Below, piece by piece: positions 9,492 to 19,322 of a stretch of 64,000 nt of DNA. Source of the DNA: Arthrospira sp. PCC 9108 (GTDB lineage: Bacteria; Cyanobacteriota; Cyanobacteriia; Cyanobacteriales; Microcoleaceae); the NCBI GenBank assembly GCA_016745315.1, contig CP066886.1, positions 6,200,501 to 6,264,500 on the forward strand, given 5' to 3'. Both the position numbers and the translations under genes were made by a program. The notes beneath the pieces are model-generated. The model was not told where the DNA came from, ran no database searches, and was given only the letters and a program-made list of their open reading frames with translations. How positions within the stretch are numbered: the stretch's first letter is position 1; each line of letters begins with the position of its first letter.

Positions 9492-10841
9492 ATGCCCAAA
9501 ACTAAAACCTACGCCCAACCCCCCCTAGAATTTCTCCCCCCCAAGTTTAACCCGCTGGTTTTGCGACTGTCCCAGACATTTATGCCGCTGTGGATGGCCT
9601 GGAAAACACCGATCGCTGATATTCAGATAGAACAAGGCGATCGCATCATTGAATTGTTCCAACAATTCCAAGCCTCAAAAATTCGCTTCCTCCTCGCTTT
9701 TCGTCATCCCAACCCCAATGACCCCATAGCCCTTTCCCAGGTATTTTGGCGGCGTATTCCAGCCCTGGCAAAATCTCAGGGTGTCAGCCTTCAAGACCCC
9801 GTGCATTTTCATTTTATTTATGATCGCGGTATTCCTCTGTGGGCGGGAAATTTCGTGACTTGGTTATTTCCTCAATTGGGCGGAAGTTCGATTTTACGCG
9901 GCACCATAGATCGCCCTGGCTTAAAATCTGCCCGCCATTTATTTGTTAACGGTCGTTTCCCCATAGCTGCGGCTCCAGAAGGTGCAACTAACGGCCATAA
10001 TCAATTAATTAGCCCCCTAGAACCCGGTATCGCCCAAATGGCTTTTTGGTGTGTGGAAGACCTCCACAAACTCCAGCGCCCAGAAACAGTTTTGATTGTT
10101 CCCCTAGGAGTTCAATACTCTTATGTTCAAGATAACTGGAAAGCCTTAGAATCCCTGTTAACGGAGATGGAAACAGATTGCGGCTTATCGACATCTAACC
10201 ATCAGCCTGTTTTTGAGAATTTATATCCCCGTTTAATTAACCTGGGTAACTATTTACTAAATTTGATGGAGAACTTATATCGCCAATTCTATCATCAAAA
10301 TATTCCCCAGTCCAGTGACCAGCAAGATTTACCGGAACGCCTCCATTCCCTGCTAGATATCGCGTTAAAGGTTTCTGAAAGCTATTTTGGTATTCAACCT
10401 ATAGGGGATTTAACTAGCCGTTGTCGCCGTCTGGAACAGGCGGGTTGGGAGTATATATATCGGGAAAATCTGAAATCTCCCGAAGATTTATCAGCGGTCG
10501 ATTTAGGACTAGCTAATCGCCTGGCGGAAGAAGCAAGTTTGCGAATGTGGCACATGAGATTAGTGGAAAGTTTTGTGGCTGTGACTGGGGAATATATTAA
10601 GCAAAATCCCTCGTTCGATCGCTTTGCGGATACGGTAATCATTATTTGGACGGCGATCGCTAGATTAAAAGGCGTGAACCCTAATAAAACCCCCAACTTA
10701 GGTAAACAGTTAGTTAAAACTAGGGTGGGTGAACCTATTGCTGTATCCCCACGGTGGGCTAGTTATCGAAGCAGTCGTCGTCAAGCGATCGCTGATTTAA
10801 CCCAAGATTTACAAATCGCCCTAGAAGAGTTAATTGTTTAG
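9492..10841 (+). CDS. 1-acyl-glycerol-3-phosphate acyltransferase-like protein
   Basis: 449 residues. The acyltransferase signature HX4D is seen as FRHPNPNDP (about residues 72-80), followed by the substrate block FPIAAAPEGATNG (about 155-167), which matches the EGT/EGG block of PlsC-type enzymes. The region after residue 190 is a long helical extension found in the cyanobacterial members of this group. The likely role is acyl transfer to a glycerol-phosphate or related acceptor at the membrane. The exact acceptor is unknown. The gene stands alone, divergent from the DUF928/cyclase operon. Confidence 0.78.
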   Translation: MPKTKTYAQPPLEFLPPKFNPLVLRLSQTFMPLWMAWKTPIADIQIEQGDRIIELFQQFQASKIRFLLAFRHPNPNDPIALSQVFWRRIPALAKSQGVSLQDPVHFHFIYDRGIPLWAGNFVTWLFPQLGGSSILRGTIDRPGLKSARHLFVNGRFPIAAAPEGATNGHNQLISPLEPGIAQMAFWCVEDLHKLQRPETVLIVPLGVQYSYVQDNWKALESLLTEMETDCGLSTSNHQPVFENLYPRLINLGNYLLNLMENLYRQFYHQNIPQSSDQQDLPERLHSLLDIALKVSESYFGIQPIGDLTSRCRRLEQAGWEYIYRENLKSPEDLSAVDLGLANRLAEEASLRMWHMRLVESFVAVTGEYIKQNPSFDRFADTVIIIWTAIARLKGVNPNKTPNLGKQLVKTRVGEPIAVSPRWASYRSSRRQAIADLTQDLQIALEELIV

Positions 10842-10847
10842 GCAGAT

Positions 10848-11684
10848 TTATTTTAATTTATACTCCCGAAAATTCTCCCTTTGATTACCATTAATCCGTA
10901 ACACAGCCAAGGGTTGATTTTGTTGATCACGGATTAAATAATACCATTGAAAGCTAGTTGTCCCATTCAAGGCTTGCAGCAGTTCCGGTTGTCCCTGGAA
11001 GGCACTTTGAATCGCCTGTTCATATTCCTTAGCCACAATTTGACGTTCAAATCCTCTTTGGGGATAATCAACCCACATAGAATCATAATTCCAAATAATA
11101 ATATCATCCTGTTGGTCAGGTAAATACAGAGTAATATCATTCACAAACGATAACTTTTTGACACTTCTAATTAAATCATCCAAGGTGTTAGGAACATTAG
11201 CCCTCGGCGGTTCATTTAATAGAGAAACCTGCTGCACAAACTCATCGCTGAGTTGCTGCATTTGTTCTGTAGCAATGCGTTTAAAAACACGGTTACGATG
11301 GTTAGTAATCATAAAATTAGCGACAGATAAAGCACTAATTAACACGGCAAAAACCGCCACGACACCGGACATATATAACATATAGGTAGTTTTGGGCGCG
11401 TCGGCAACAGTCTCCAACTCATCCAAACCTCGACTTTTTTGGAGTAAGCCAATAGACTTAACAATTTCTTGAATACCCAACACAAAAGTAATGGCGACAC
11501 CAAAAACACTCAGGACAATACACCCCGCCATAATTGCCCTTAAAAGCTGTTCAACTTGCGGGCTAAAAATATCCCAGTTTAACATATCATCAAAAATGCC
11601 TAACACGGCTAATGTCGCCCCAATTAGCAACAGAGAAACTGTCATCGCTACAGTGAAAGACAGACGTTTAACTCGTTTTTTCAT
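10848..11684 (-). CDS. Membrane protein with extracytoplasmic sensor-like region
   Basis: 278 residues. Three hydrophobic helices occur at about 9-30, 48-72 and 100-125. After residue 128 there is a soluble part with a helical linker (RIATEQMQQLSDEFVQQVSLL) and a PAS/Cache-like pattern of strands ending in NQPLAVLRINGN. No transmitter or catalytic domain is attached, so if it senses something it must act through a partner. I do not recognise a named family. Its stop lies 6 bases from the end of the convergent acyltransferase gene. Confidence 0.65.
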   Translation of the reverse strand: MKKRVKRLSFTVAMTVSLLLIGATLAVLGIFDDMLNWDIFSPQVEQLLRAIMAGCIVLSVFGVAITFVLGIQEIVKSIGLLQKSRGLDELETVADAPKTTYMLYMSGVVAVFAVLISALSVANFMITNHRNRVFKRIATEQMQQLSDEFVQQVSLLNEPPRANVPNTLDDLIRSVKKLSFVNDITLYLPDQQDDIIIWNYDSMWVDYPQRGFERQIVAKEYEQAIQSAFQGQPELLQALNGTTSFQWYYLIRDQQNQPLAVLRINGNQRENFREYKLK

Positions 11685-11770
11685 GGGTGAATCCTGACAT
11701 TAAATTTCAGTGTGCTTTTTTTGTCCGAAAATGCTAGGCTATTGGTTAACGTTATGAGGTAATCTACTCA

Positions 11771-11866
11771 ATGACTGAACATGAAATGTTGATGCTAGGT
11801 ATTCTGCTATTACCGGGTTTGGCATTATCCATAATTATTTTAGGGACTTTTGCGGCTGGCGGTTAA
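11771..11866 (+). CDS. Tiny single-pass membrane protein (31 residues)
   Basis: ATG 11771 opens a 31-codon frame ending TAA 11864-11866. It encodes a polar N-terminus (MTEHEM), one hydrophobic helix (LMLGILLLPGLALSIIIL) and a small Gly-rich end (GTFAAGG). This is the size and layout of the many one-helix subunits of cyanobacterial photosynthetic and NDH complexes. I cannot match it to a named one such as PetN, PsaM, Psb30 or PetG. A possible -10-like TAGGCTATT lies about 40 bases upstream. The frame could be spurious, but its clean membrane design and its position in an otherwise empty 280-base gap favour a real gene. Confidence 0.5.
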   Translation: MTEHEMLMLGILLLPGLALSIIILGTFAAGG

Positions 11867-11972
11867 TTAGAGATACGCACCCAGGGGACTAAGTGGGGTT
11901 ATCCCCACCCCTGCTAATTAATAAACAACAGGATTATGGCAAATTCCGCAAGTGTGATTGATCACTTCTTGA

Positions 11973-12878
11973 TTATTTGCTGGCTTGGTCTTCGCCAAAA
12001 ATCTGAAGCTGGAAATAGACTAAGACTAGGGCGATCGCTAACAGTAAAGTCGCCGCCGCTGCTGCGTAGCCAAAATCAAACTGGGAAAAAGCCTGTTCGT
12101 AAATATAGTAAACCAGTAAATTGGTAGAGTTGAGGGGACCGCCGCCAGTAATTACATAAACGGGTTCAAAACTTCTCAGGGTAAAAATAACTGTAGTGAC
12201 AGTCGCAAATACTAAGGTAGGTTGGAGACCGGGTAGAGTCACATACCAAAATTTTTGCCAGGGTCCCGCGCCATCAAGTTCCGCCGCTTCATAACGGTTA
12301 ATGGGAATGGTTTGCAGTCCGGCTAAAAATACGACTAAGTTAAAGCCTAATTGTTTCCAAATACTTAGTAAAATTAAAATGGGCATAGCCCAGACGGTAC
12401 TACTTAACCAGGGAATGGGGTCAAAGCCAATTTGTGATAAAAAGCCGTTAACAGGACCGTCAGTTTGAAATAGCCACCGCCAACCCAAACCTACGGCGAC
12501 TAAGGAGGTAATAGAAGGGATAAAATAAGCAGTCCGTAAAAACGCCCGCAGCATCAAGGTTTGGTCTAACATTACAGCTAGGGCGAGGGGAATGATTAAA
12601 CTCGGAATAACTGTGGCAATGGTGAAGTAAATTGTATTACCAATAACCTGCCAGAAATCAGGGCTAACAATTAAGCGCAGATAGTTGGTTAGTCCTACCC
12701 ACTCGGTGCCAGACCGGGTAAAACTTCCCTGAGTGAAACTGAGGTAAATTAAATAAATAATCGGCCAGATAATAAATATTGCCATCAGAAACAAGGCGGG
12801 AGTTAGGAACACCCAGGCGGCTACTGATTCTTGATCTAATGTTAACTTGGGGGGTGATTTTGGGTGATTCATATACAC
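11973..12878 (-). CDS. Carbohydrate ABC transporter permease (MalF/UgpA-like)
   Basis: 301 residues with six membrane helices. The binding-protein-dependent permease signature lies near the C-terminal third (EAAELDGAGPWQKFWYVTLPGLQP, the EAA loop that contacts the ATPase). The N-terminal helix region (AWVFLTPALFLMAIFIIWPIIYLIYLSF) is typical of the MalF/UgpA branch that pairs with a MalG/UgpE-type permease. No partner permease, binding protein or ATPase is next to it, so the other parts must be encoded elsewhere, as is frequent in cyanobacteria. The substrate is probably a sugar or polyol; the sequence does not say which. Confidence 0.9.
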   Translation of the reverse strand: MYMNHPKSPPKLTLDQESVAAWVFLTPALFLMAIFIIWPIIYLIYLSFTQGSFTRSGTEWVGLTNYLRLIVSPDFWQVIGNTIYFTIATVIPSLIIPLALAVMLDQTLMLRAFLRTAYFIPSITSLVAVGLGWRWLFQTDGPVNGFLSQIGFDPIPWLSSTVWAMPILILLSIWKQLGFNLVVFLAGLQTIPINRYEAAELDGAGPWQKFWYVTLPGLQPTLVFATVTTVIFTLRSFEPVYVITGGGPLNSTNLLVYYIYEQAFSQFDFGYAAAAATLLLAIALVLVYFQLQIFGEDQASK

Positions 12879-12917
12879 AGATAATAGGACATAGTAATCG
12901 ATTTATTAAAATGAGTT

Positions 12918-14069
12918 TTATGGGGTTTCCATGACTGATAAAACATAATCAAACTCATTAACACTGTGGTTGGTGGCGATATCTAGCACTAAACCATCAG
13001 CTTCTGCCAAGACGGGGAGAATTGTAGATGTTTGTTGGTCTTTGTCGAAGGATAGTATATCATAGATTTTACTGTTTTTGGTAATGGAATCGCCAATATT
13101 AATAGAATTGGTAAACATACCTCCCTGGGGGGCATAGTATTTTTTTATATGAGTTTTGGGAACGAGTTTAATGGGATAATTAGCAGTTTGTGGCAGGGGA
13201 AATTTTTCAATATTTAAGATGCCTTTGTTGGCGAGATAATTTTTAATTCCGATTAATCCGCGCTGGACTGAATCGGGGTTCATGGTCATACCTGAGCCCA
13301 ATTCCAGAGTCCAAGATTCAATGTCAAAAATTAGGGGTTTTCCTAACAATTTAAATTCCTGTTCTAGGGCTAACCAAGGTTTTAAAAAAGCCTCGTCAAA
13401 AGCATCTCCATCATATTGATTCATCCAAATACCATAATCTAACAAAAAACCTCTGGCGCTTTCTTCTCGACTATGGAAACAATACAAATAATCGATCGCT
13501 TGATTAGTGGAACTGTGCAAATCAATGACATAATCAGCATCAAGGCACAGAGATTGTAGTTGATAGCGGTAATATTCTCCGTAGGGAAGGCGACTACTGC
13601 TGTGGATTTTATAATTATGTGAATTGTGGAATTTTGCCAGTATTTTTTGGCGATAATTGGCGATAATTTGTGGGGTGGGAAAATCCCGGTTAGCACGGGC
13701 AAAACTGGCGATATCATCCCCGGTTTTTTGATAATCCCAAAAAATGCGATTCCAATCTTTACCATCATAAACATGATAGCGACCAGGAGAAAAATGGTGC
13801 GATCGCTGATTAACTCCTAGGGGATTACAAACTGGGACTAACCAAATTTCCCCGACCAATTGGGAAGGGTCTAAATGAGACAAAAACCCAATCAAATGGT
13901 GAATTACCTGATTGCCACTAATTTCCGCGCCGTGCAAATTAGACTGTATATAGGCTTTTTTGCCAGGATCTGCACCCTGAAACCGATAAACCTGTAACCC
14001 CAGGCGATCGCCCGAAGCCAACTGCAATAAAGGGATAGTCCAAATTGTCGGTATCATGATCAGACACAT
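12918..14069 (-). CDS. Succinylglutamate desuccinylase/aspartoacylase (AstE/AspA) family protein
   Basis: About 383 residues from ATG 14069, or 379 from ATG 14057. The frame is open up to 14225, but the first 52 residues of the longest form look non-coding. Zinc-ligand motifs of the M14-like deacylase family are visible: NLHGAEISGN (His and Glu of HxxE) and, about 120 residues later, VIDLHSST (third ligand His). LVPVCNPLGVNQRS also fits. These enzymes remove an acyl group from an N-acyl amino acid, or cleave a related amide. The real substrate is unknown. It follows the permease gene by about 40 bases on the same strand, which might hint at use of an imported compound. Confidence 0.82.
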   Translation of the reverse strand: MCLIMIPTIWTIPLLQLASGDRLGLQVYRFQGADPGKKAYIQSNLHGAEISGNQVIHHLIGFLSHLDPSQLVGEIWLVPVCNPLGVNQRSHHFSPGRYHVYDGKDWNRIFWDYQKTGDDIASFARANRDFPTPQIIANYRQKILAKFHNSHNYKIHSSSRLPYGEYYRYQLQSLCLDADYVIDLHSSTNQAIDYLYCFHSREESARGFLLDYGIWMNQYDGDAFDEAFLKPWLALEQEFKLLGKPLIFDIESWTLELGSGMTMNPDSVQRGLIGIKNYLANKGILNIEKFPLPQTANYPIKLVPKTHIKKYYAPQGGMFTNSINIGDSITKNSKIYDILSFDKDQQTSTILPVLAEADGLVLDIATNHSVNEFDYVLSVMETP

Positions 14070-14285
14070 TTGATAGTAGAATCTCAAACCTGTATCAAGA
14101 CCCGGTGAGCCTGGGCAACTCCTGATTTTCAGGGAAAGGCTACAATAGGCTGATAGATTAGTGCCAGTATCTAGCTGGCTTGGTAAAAGCGTCCGGCTAG
14201 GTTGGTAACTCACCGGCTTGGTCACAAAATCATTTAGGATTGCTATATCAATTTAACTTATTTGTTCATTTTAAAGATTATCCCT

Positions 14286-17000
14286 GTGTCAAATCCTATC
14301 CAAAACAGCCCCCAACTCGATTTAAGTTATCTATTCCCTTTTGAACTCGACGATTTTCAGAAGGAGGCGATCGCCGCTTTAGAGGAGGGAAAATCCGTAG
14401 TAGTATGCGCCCCCACCGGAGCCGGAAAAACCCTAATTGGGGAATATTCCATCCATCGCGCCCTAGCCAACGGTCGCCGAGTCTTCTACACCACACCCCT
14501 AAAAGCCCTCTCCAATCAGAAATTAAGAGATTTTCGGGAACAATTCGGTGATGAGATGGTGGGACTACTCACCGGGGATATCTCCTTTCATAGGGATGCC
14601 CCCATTTTAGTAATGACCACAGAAATTTTCCGAAATATGCTCTATGGTACTCCCATAGGTGAAGTAGGCACATCCCTAGAAGGAGTGGAAGCCGTAGTCC
14701 TTGACGAGTGCCACTACATGAATGATAGACAGCGCGGCACAGTTTGGGAAGAATCAATCATCTACTGTCCTCGAAATATACAACTGTTAGCCTTATCGGC
14801 TACTGTAGACAACCAACAGCAACTCACCGATTGGATCAGAAGAGTACACGGTCCCACAGAATTAATATCTTCCGATTCTCGTCCGGTCCCGGTAGAGTTC
14901 TACTTTTGCAACAGCAAAGGGATGTTTCCCCTTCTCGATGGTAGCAAACGCCGCATCAGCCCATCATTAGCCAAAAGCAGTAGAGCGCGTCAGCGTGGCA
15001 GTTATAACCGCAAAAGCGGTGTACCAGAACTAGCCGATATTGTATTGCGACTGAAACAACGGGATATGTTACCGGCGATTTATTTTATATTTAGCCGTCG
15101 TGGGTGCGATCGCGCTGTGGGTGATATTAGCCATCTATCCCTAGTCAGCCCCAAAGAGGCGCAAATTTTACGCGATCGCATTAACCGTTTCATCAAAGAA
15201 ACCCCCGGTGCCGCCCGTCCCAAACAACTCGAACCCCTCGCCAAAGGCATTGCATCCCACCACGCCGGACTACTTCCCGCCTGGAAAATCTTTGTAGAAG
15301 AGCTATTTCAGGAAGGACTCATTAAAGTAGTTTTCGCCACCGAAACCCTAGCCGCTGGGATAAATATGCCCGCCCGCACCACCGTAATTTCTAGCCTATC
15401 CAAGCGCACAGACGACGGTCATCGCCTCCTGAGAGCCTCCGAATTTTTGCAAATGTCAGGACGTGCCGGACGGCGCGGCATGGACACCATCGGCCATGTA
15501 GTTACCGTAGAAACCCCTTTTGAGGGAGCCGAGGAAGCAGCCTATTTAGCCACATCCAAACCCAACCCCCTAGTCAGTCAATTTAGCCCCAGTTATGGCA
15601 TGGTGCTGAACCTGTTGCAGACCCACAGCCTAGAAAAGGCAAAAAACCTAGTTGAACGCAGTTTTGGTCAGTATATCTCCACCCTATCTTTAGTTCCAGC
15701 AGAACAACATATTAAAAACCTAGAAACAAAACTGGCCCAAGTTGAAGCCGAATTAGGCTTAGGAGAGGACTTAGACATCAATACCCTAGAAGACACCCTC
15801 GCTGAGTATGAAAAGCAGCAGCAACGCCTCAAGCAGGAAAAACGACTGTTAAAAACCCTGCAAAAACAAGCCAGAGAAGCCCGCACTCAAAAAATGGCAG
15901 AAGCCCTGGACTTGGCAGCGTTTGGTACTTTGGTCAGCCTCCGGGGTAAGCACGTCCCCACCGCCCGCAAGTCTGACTCACCGCCAATTTCCGCCGTACT
16001 GGTTGCCCAAACCCCTAGCCCTGGACAAGCGCCCTATTTCCTATGTTTGGGGCGAGATAACCGTTGGTATATAGTGGCGGCGATGGATGTGGTTAATTTA
16101 CACGCTGAACTTCCTAGGCTTACCTGGGTGGATCATTTGGAAATGCCAGAAATGCAGTTTAAATTGGGACAGTCACGACGGGGAGATGAAATAACCGAAG
16201 CCCTGGCTGTACAAATTCCAGAACTGTTGGTCGCAGATACGGCCCCAGAGGTAGTTAACCAAATCACTCGCATTGAACAGGTCGAGGAAATTTTAGCTAC
16301 ACACCCAGCCCAAAAGTTTGGGAAACCTCAAAAAATCCTCAAACGCTTGAGCCGCCGTTCGGCTATTCAGAAGGAAATTGTTGATTATCAGGAAGAGTTG
16401 CGTCAATATTTGGAACGTAATTGGCGGGAATTTCTGAATCTGATTGACATTTTACAAGAGTTTGAGGCTTTGGATGATTTGCAGCCCACTAAGTTGGGAC
16501 AGGCGACAGCAGCGCTGCGAGGGGATAATGAGTTGTGGTTGGGGTTGGTTTTGATGTCGGGAGAATTTGATAACCTAGAGCCTTATAATTTGGCTGGTGC
16601 TTGTTCTGCTTTGGTCACTGAGGTTTCTCGGTCTGATAGTTGGACTCATTATCAGCTTTCGGAGGTGGTACAGGAAACTTTGAACCGCCTGTGGTCTTTG
16701 CGTAGATCTTTGATTAAGGTTCAGGGTCGCCACCGTGTTGAGTTTTTGGTGCTTCCTGAACGCCGAGAACATCAGCGCCTCAGTGCTATTCTTGAACAGT
16801 GGGCTGGTGGGGTAGAATGGGCGGAATTGGTGAAAAATACTACTCTTGATGAGGGGGATATTGTCAGGATTATACGACGCACTCGGGATTTTCTCTCGCA
16901 GATTCCCCATGTTCCTCACCTCAGTAGTACGCTGAAAGATAATGCGATCGAGGCTAAAAATTTAATCGATCGCTTCCCGGTTAATGAGGGTGTGCAGTAA
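14286..17000 (+). CDS. DEAD/DEAH-box RNA helicase with DSHCT domain (Ski2/Mtr4-like)
   Basis: 904 residues from GTG 14286. A TTG at 14262 in the same frame is the alternative start. The superfamily 2 motifs are all visible: Walker A APTGAGKT, TTPLKALSNQK, the box DECH, LSATV, YFIFSRRGCDRAV and QMSGRAGRRGMD. A helical coiled section follows (about 480-560). The last 200 residues are a DSHCT-type C-terminal domain (LWSLRRSLIKV and GGVEWAELVKNTTLDEGDIVRIIRRTRDFL). This is the cyanobacterial Ski2-like helicase, presumed to unwind RNA during processing or decay. The precise target is not established here. Confidence 0.92.
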   Translation: MSNPIQNSPQLDLSYLFPFELDDFQKEAIAALEEGKSVVVCAPTGAGKTLIGEYSIHRALANGRRVFYTTPLKALSNQKLRDFREQFGDEMVGLLTGDISFHRDAPILVMTTEIFRNMLYGTPIGEVGTSLEGVEAVVLDECHYMNDRQRGTVWEESIIYCPRNIQLLALSATVDNQQQLTDWIRRVHGPTELISSDSRPVPVEFYFCNSKGMFPLLDGSKRRISPSLAKSSRARQRGSYNRKSGVPELADIVLRLKQRDMLPAIYFIFSRRGCDRAVGDISHLSLVSPKEAQILRDRINRFIKETPGAARPKQLEPLAKGIASHHAGLLPAWKIFVEELFQEGLIKVVFATETLAAGINMPARTTVISSLSKRTDDGHRLLRASEFLQMSGRAGRRGMDTIGHVVTVETPFEGAEEAAYLATSKPNPLVSQFSPSYGMVLNLLQTHSLEKAKNLVERSFGQYISTLSLVPAEQHIKNLETKLAQVEAELGLGEDLDINTLEDTLAEYEKQQQRLKQEKRLLKTLQKQAREARTQKMAEALDLAAFGTLVSLRGKHVPTARKSDSPPISAVLVAQTPSPGQAPYFLCLGRDNRWYIVAAMDVVNLHAELPRLTWVDHLEMPEMQFKLGQSRRGDEITEALAVQIPELLVADTAPEVVNQITRIEQVEEILATHPAQKFGKPQKILKRLSRRSAIQKEIVDYQEELRQYLERNWREFLNLIDILQEFEALDDLQPTKLGQATAALRGDNELWLGLVLMSGEFDNLEPYNLAGACSALVTEVSRSDSWTHYQLSEVVQETLNRLWSLRRSLIKVQGRHRVEFLVLPERREHQRLSAILEQWAGGVEWAELVKNTTLDEGDIVRIIRRTRDFLSQIPHVPHLSSTLKDNAIEAKNLIDRFPVNEGVQ

Positions 17001-17113
17001 AGGGATTATGGATGATTCTGGCTGGCTCTCCCTTCTGGGGAGGGAGGCTAGATGATGGCTAGATGTCGCCCCTACAACCTACTTGATAATTGGTAATATT
17101 GGTTATTACGAAA

Positions 17114-18523
17114 ATGTCTCCAATTTCCACCAAAAGTGAAACTATTGCTGCGATCGCCACCGCCATTGTGCCACAACAGGGCAGTATTGGCATTGTCAGA
17201 ATGTCTGGAGCAGAAGCTGTAGCGATCGCTAAAACCCTATTTAAAGCCCCAGGAAATCAGCCCTGGTCAAGCCACCGCATTCTCTATGGTTATATCCATC
17301 ATCCCCACACACAGCAACTGGTGGATGAGGCTTTATTGCTATTAATGCTCGCTCCCCGCTCCTACACCCGCGAAGATGTGGTAGAATTCCACTGTCACGG
17401 TGGTATTATCCCCGTTCAACAGGTCCTACAGCTTTGTTTACAAGCGGGAGCGAGACTAGCCACCCCCGGAGAGTTTACCCTGCGGGCGTTTCTCAATGGG
17501 CGACTAGATTTGACTCAAGCTGAGAGTGTCGCTGAACTGGTGGGGGCTCAGTCTCCCCAGGCAGCGTCTGCGGCTTTGGCTGGACTGCGGGGAAAATTAG
17601 CCGATCCGATACATCATCTGCGATCGCTCTGTTTAGATATTTTAGCAGAAATTGAAGCTAGGGTCGATTTTGAAGAAGATTTACCCCCCTTAAATGAATC
17701 GGAAATTATCCACCAATTACAAGAGGTCCTCCAGCAATTAACTGATATCTTAGACACAGCAGATAGGGGGGAACTCTTACGCACAGGTTTAAAAGTGGCA
17801 ATTGTTGGTCGTCCTAATGTGGGAAAATCTAGCTTATTAAATGCTTGGAGTCGTAGCGATCGCGCCATTGTCACAGACCTACCCGGAACTACTAGGGATG
17901 TGGTAGAGTCTCAGCTAGTGGTCGGGGGTATTCCTGTACAAGTTCTTGATACGGCTGGGATTCGTAAATCTGATGATAAAGTCGAACAAATTGGGGTGGA
18001 AAGGTCGCAGATAGCCGCTCAATCAGCGGATTTGGTATTATTTACCCTGGACTGTGAAAAGGGCTGGACAGAAGGGGAAAATGAGATTTATCAGCAGGTC
18101 AAAAATCGACCAATAATTGTAGTGATGAATAAAAGCGATCGCCTATCCTCAGCACAGCTAGAAAATTTACGTCAAGCTATTATTAATCAACTTGACATTA
18201 AACCTTCGTTAATTATTGCAACCGCCGCCACCCTTAATCAAGGGATTACCGATTTAGAAACAAGCATCCTTAACGCTGTCCATACGGAAAACCTACAATC
18301 AGCTAATCTGGAATTTGCCATTAACCAACGTCAAGCAGCAGCCCTTACCCGTGCGAAAATAGCCCTAGAACAAGTGGAAAACACCATAGGCGATCGTCTA
18401 CCCTTTGACTTTTGGACTATCGACCTACGCGGCGCAATTCACGCCCTAGGAGAAGTCACCGGAGAGGAAGTTACCGAATCAGTATTAGACCGGATTTTTA
18501 GTCGATTTTGTATTGGTAAATAA
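17114..18523 (+). CDS. mnmE: tRNA uridine-5-carboxymethylaminomethyl modification GTPase MnmE
   Basis: 469 residues from ATG 17114. The frame is open from 17090, but homologues begin close to [17 protein letters not shown]. The N-terminal folate-binding domain has [10 protein letters not shown] and [18 protein letters not shown]. The inserted GTPase domain shows G1 [10 protein letters not shown]2/G3 DLPGTTRD and DTAGIR, and G4 NKSD. The protein ends in the conserved CIGK, whose Cys is essential in the family. With MnmG it modifies the wobble uridine of several tRNAs. Confidence 0.97.
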   Translation: MSPISTKSETIAAIATAIVPQQGSIGIVRMSGAEAVAIAKTLFKAPGNQPWSSHRILYGYIHHPHTQQLVDEALLLLMLAPRSYTREDVVEFHCHGGIIPVQQVLQLCLQAGARLATPGEFTLRAFLNGRLDLTQAESVAELVGAQSPQAASAALAGLRGKLADPIHHLRSLCLDILAEIEARVDFEEDLPPLNESEIIHQLQEVLQQLTDILDTADRGELLRTGLKVAIVGRPNVGKSSLLNAWSRSDRAIVTDLPGTTRDVVESQLVVGGIPVQVLDTAGIRKSDDKVEQIGVERSQIAAQSADLVLFTLDCEKGWTEGENEIYQQVKNRPIIVVMNKSDRLSSAQLENLRQAIINQLDIKPSLIIATAATLNQGITDLETSILNAVHTENLQSANLEFAINQRQAAALTRAKIALEQVENTIGDRLPFDFWTIDLRGAIHALGEVTGEEVTESVLDRIFSRFCIGK

Positions 18524-18530
18524 TCAACAA

Positions 18531-19247
18531 TCATCCATCATTACTGACAGCAGGGAGAGTAATCATAGAATTAATGCGATCGGCAAGTCGAGAGAATGGT
18601 AAACTTTGAACAATCACAATACCCGGTCCCGTCATTTTCGCCAAAAATAACCCTTCCCCACCAAATAAAGCATTACGAAAACCACCCACAAACTGAATAT
18701 CATAGCGCACCGACGGAGAAAACGCCACCAAACATCCCGTATCAACTCGCAAAGTTTCACCAGGTTGTAAAGTTTTTTGAATCATCGCCCCTCCCGCTTG
18801 AATAAAAGCCAGACCATCCCCTTTTAATCGTTGCAGAATAAATCCCTCCCCCCCAAAGAAACCAGCCCCTAATTTCTTAGTAAATGCTACATTAATTTCC
18901 GTACCATTAGCAGCACACAAAAACGCATCTTTTTGGCACAAAAATTCCCCACCAATTTGAGCTAAATCAACCGGAATAATTTGCCCTGGTGAAGTCGCCG
19001 CAAAACCCACCCTAGAACGTTGTTTACCATTATTTAAAAACGTAGTAATAAAGAAACTTTCTCCGGTAATCATCCTTTTAAAACCAGAGAATAACCCCCC
19101 TTTCCCCATACCCGTTTGCATTTGAATACCATCTTCCATATAGGTCATGGTTCCCACTTCGGCTTGAACTCCCTCACCGGGGTCTAGTTCAATTTCCACC
19201 AATTGCAAATCATTACCGTAGATTTTGTAATCAATTACATCAGCCAT
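18531..19247 (-). CDS. AIM24/TIGR00266 family protein
   Basis: 238 residues, almost entirely beta-strand and glycine rich: [54 protein letters not shown] and [20 protein letters not shown]. This repeated F-GGEG-LF pattern identifies the TIGR00266/AIM24 family, a widespread protein of unknown biochemical role. It converges with mnmE, leaving 7 bases between stops. Upstream on the same strand is ndhH, about 75 bases away; a functional link is not implied. Confidence 0.9.
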   Translation of the reverse strand: MADVIDYKIYGNDLQLVEIELDPGEGVQAEVGTMTYMEDGIQMQTGMGKGGLFSGFKRMITGESFFITTFLNNGKQRSRVGFAATSPGQIIPVDLAQIGGEFLCQKDAFLCAANGTEINVAFTKKLGAGFFGGEGFILQRLKGDGLAFIQAGGAMIQKTLQPGETLRVDTGCLVAFSPSVRYDIQFVGGFRNALFGGEGLFLAKMTGPGIVIVQSLPFSRLADRINSMITLPAVSNDG

Positions 19248-19322
19248 AAGTCAAAATACCGTGAGAAGTAAGCATGGAGGGCAAGCCCAAAGACTTGCCC
19301 CTATATGTTCGGGGAAATCAGA

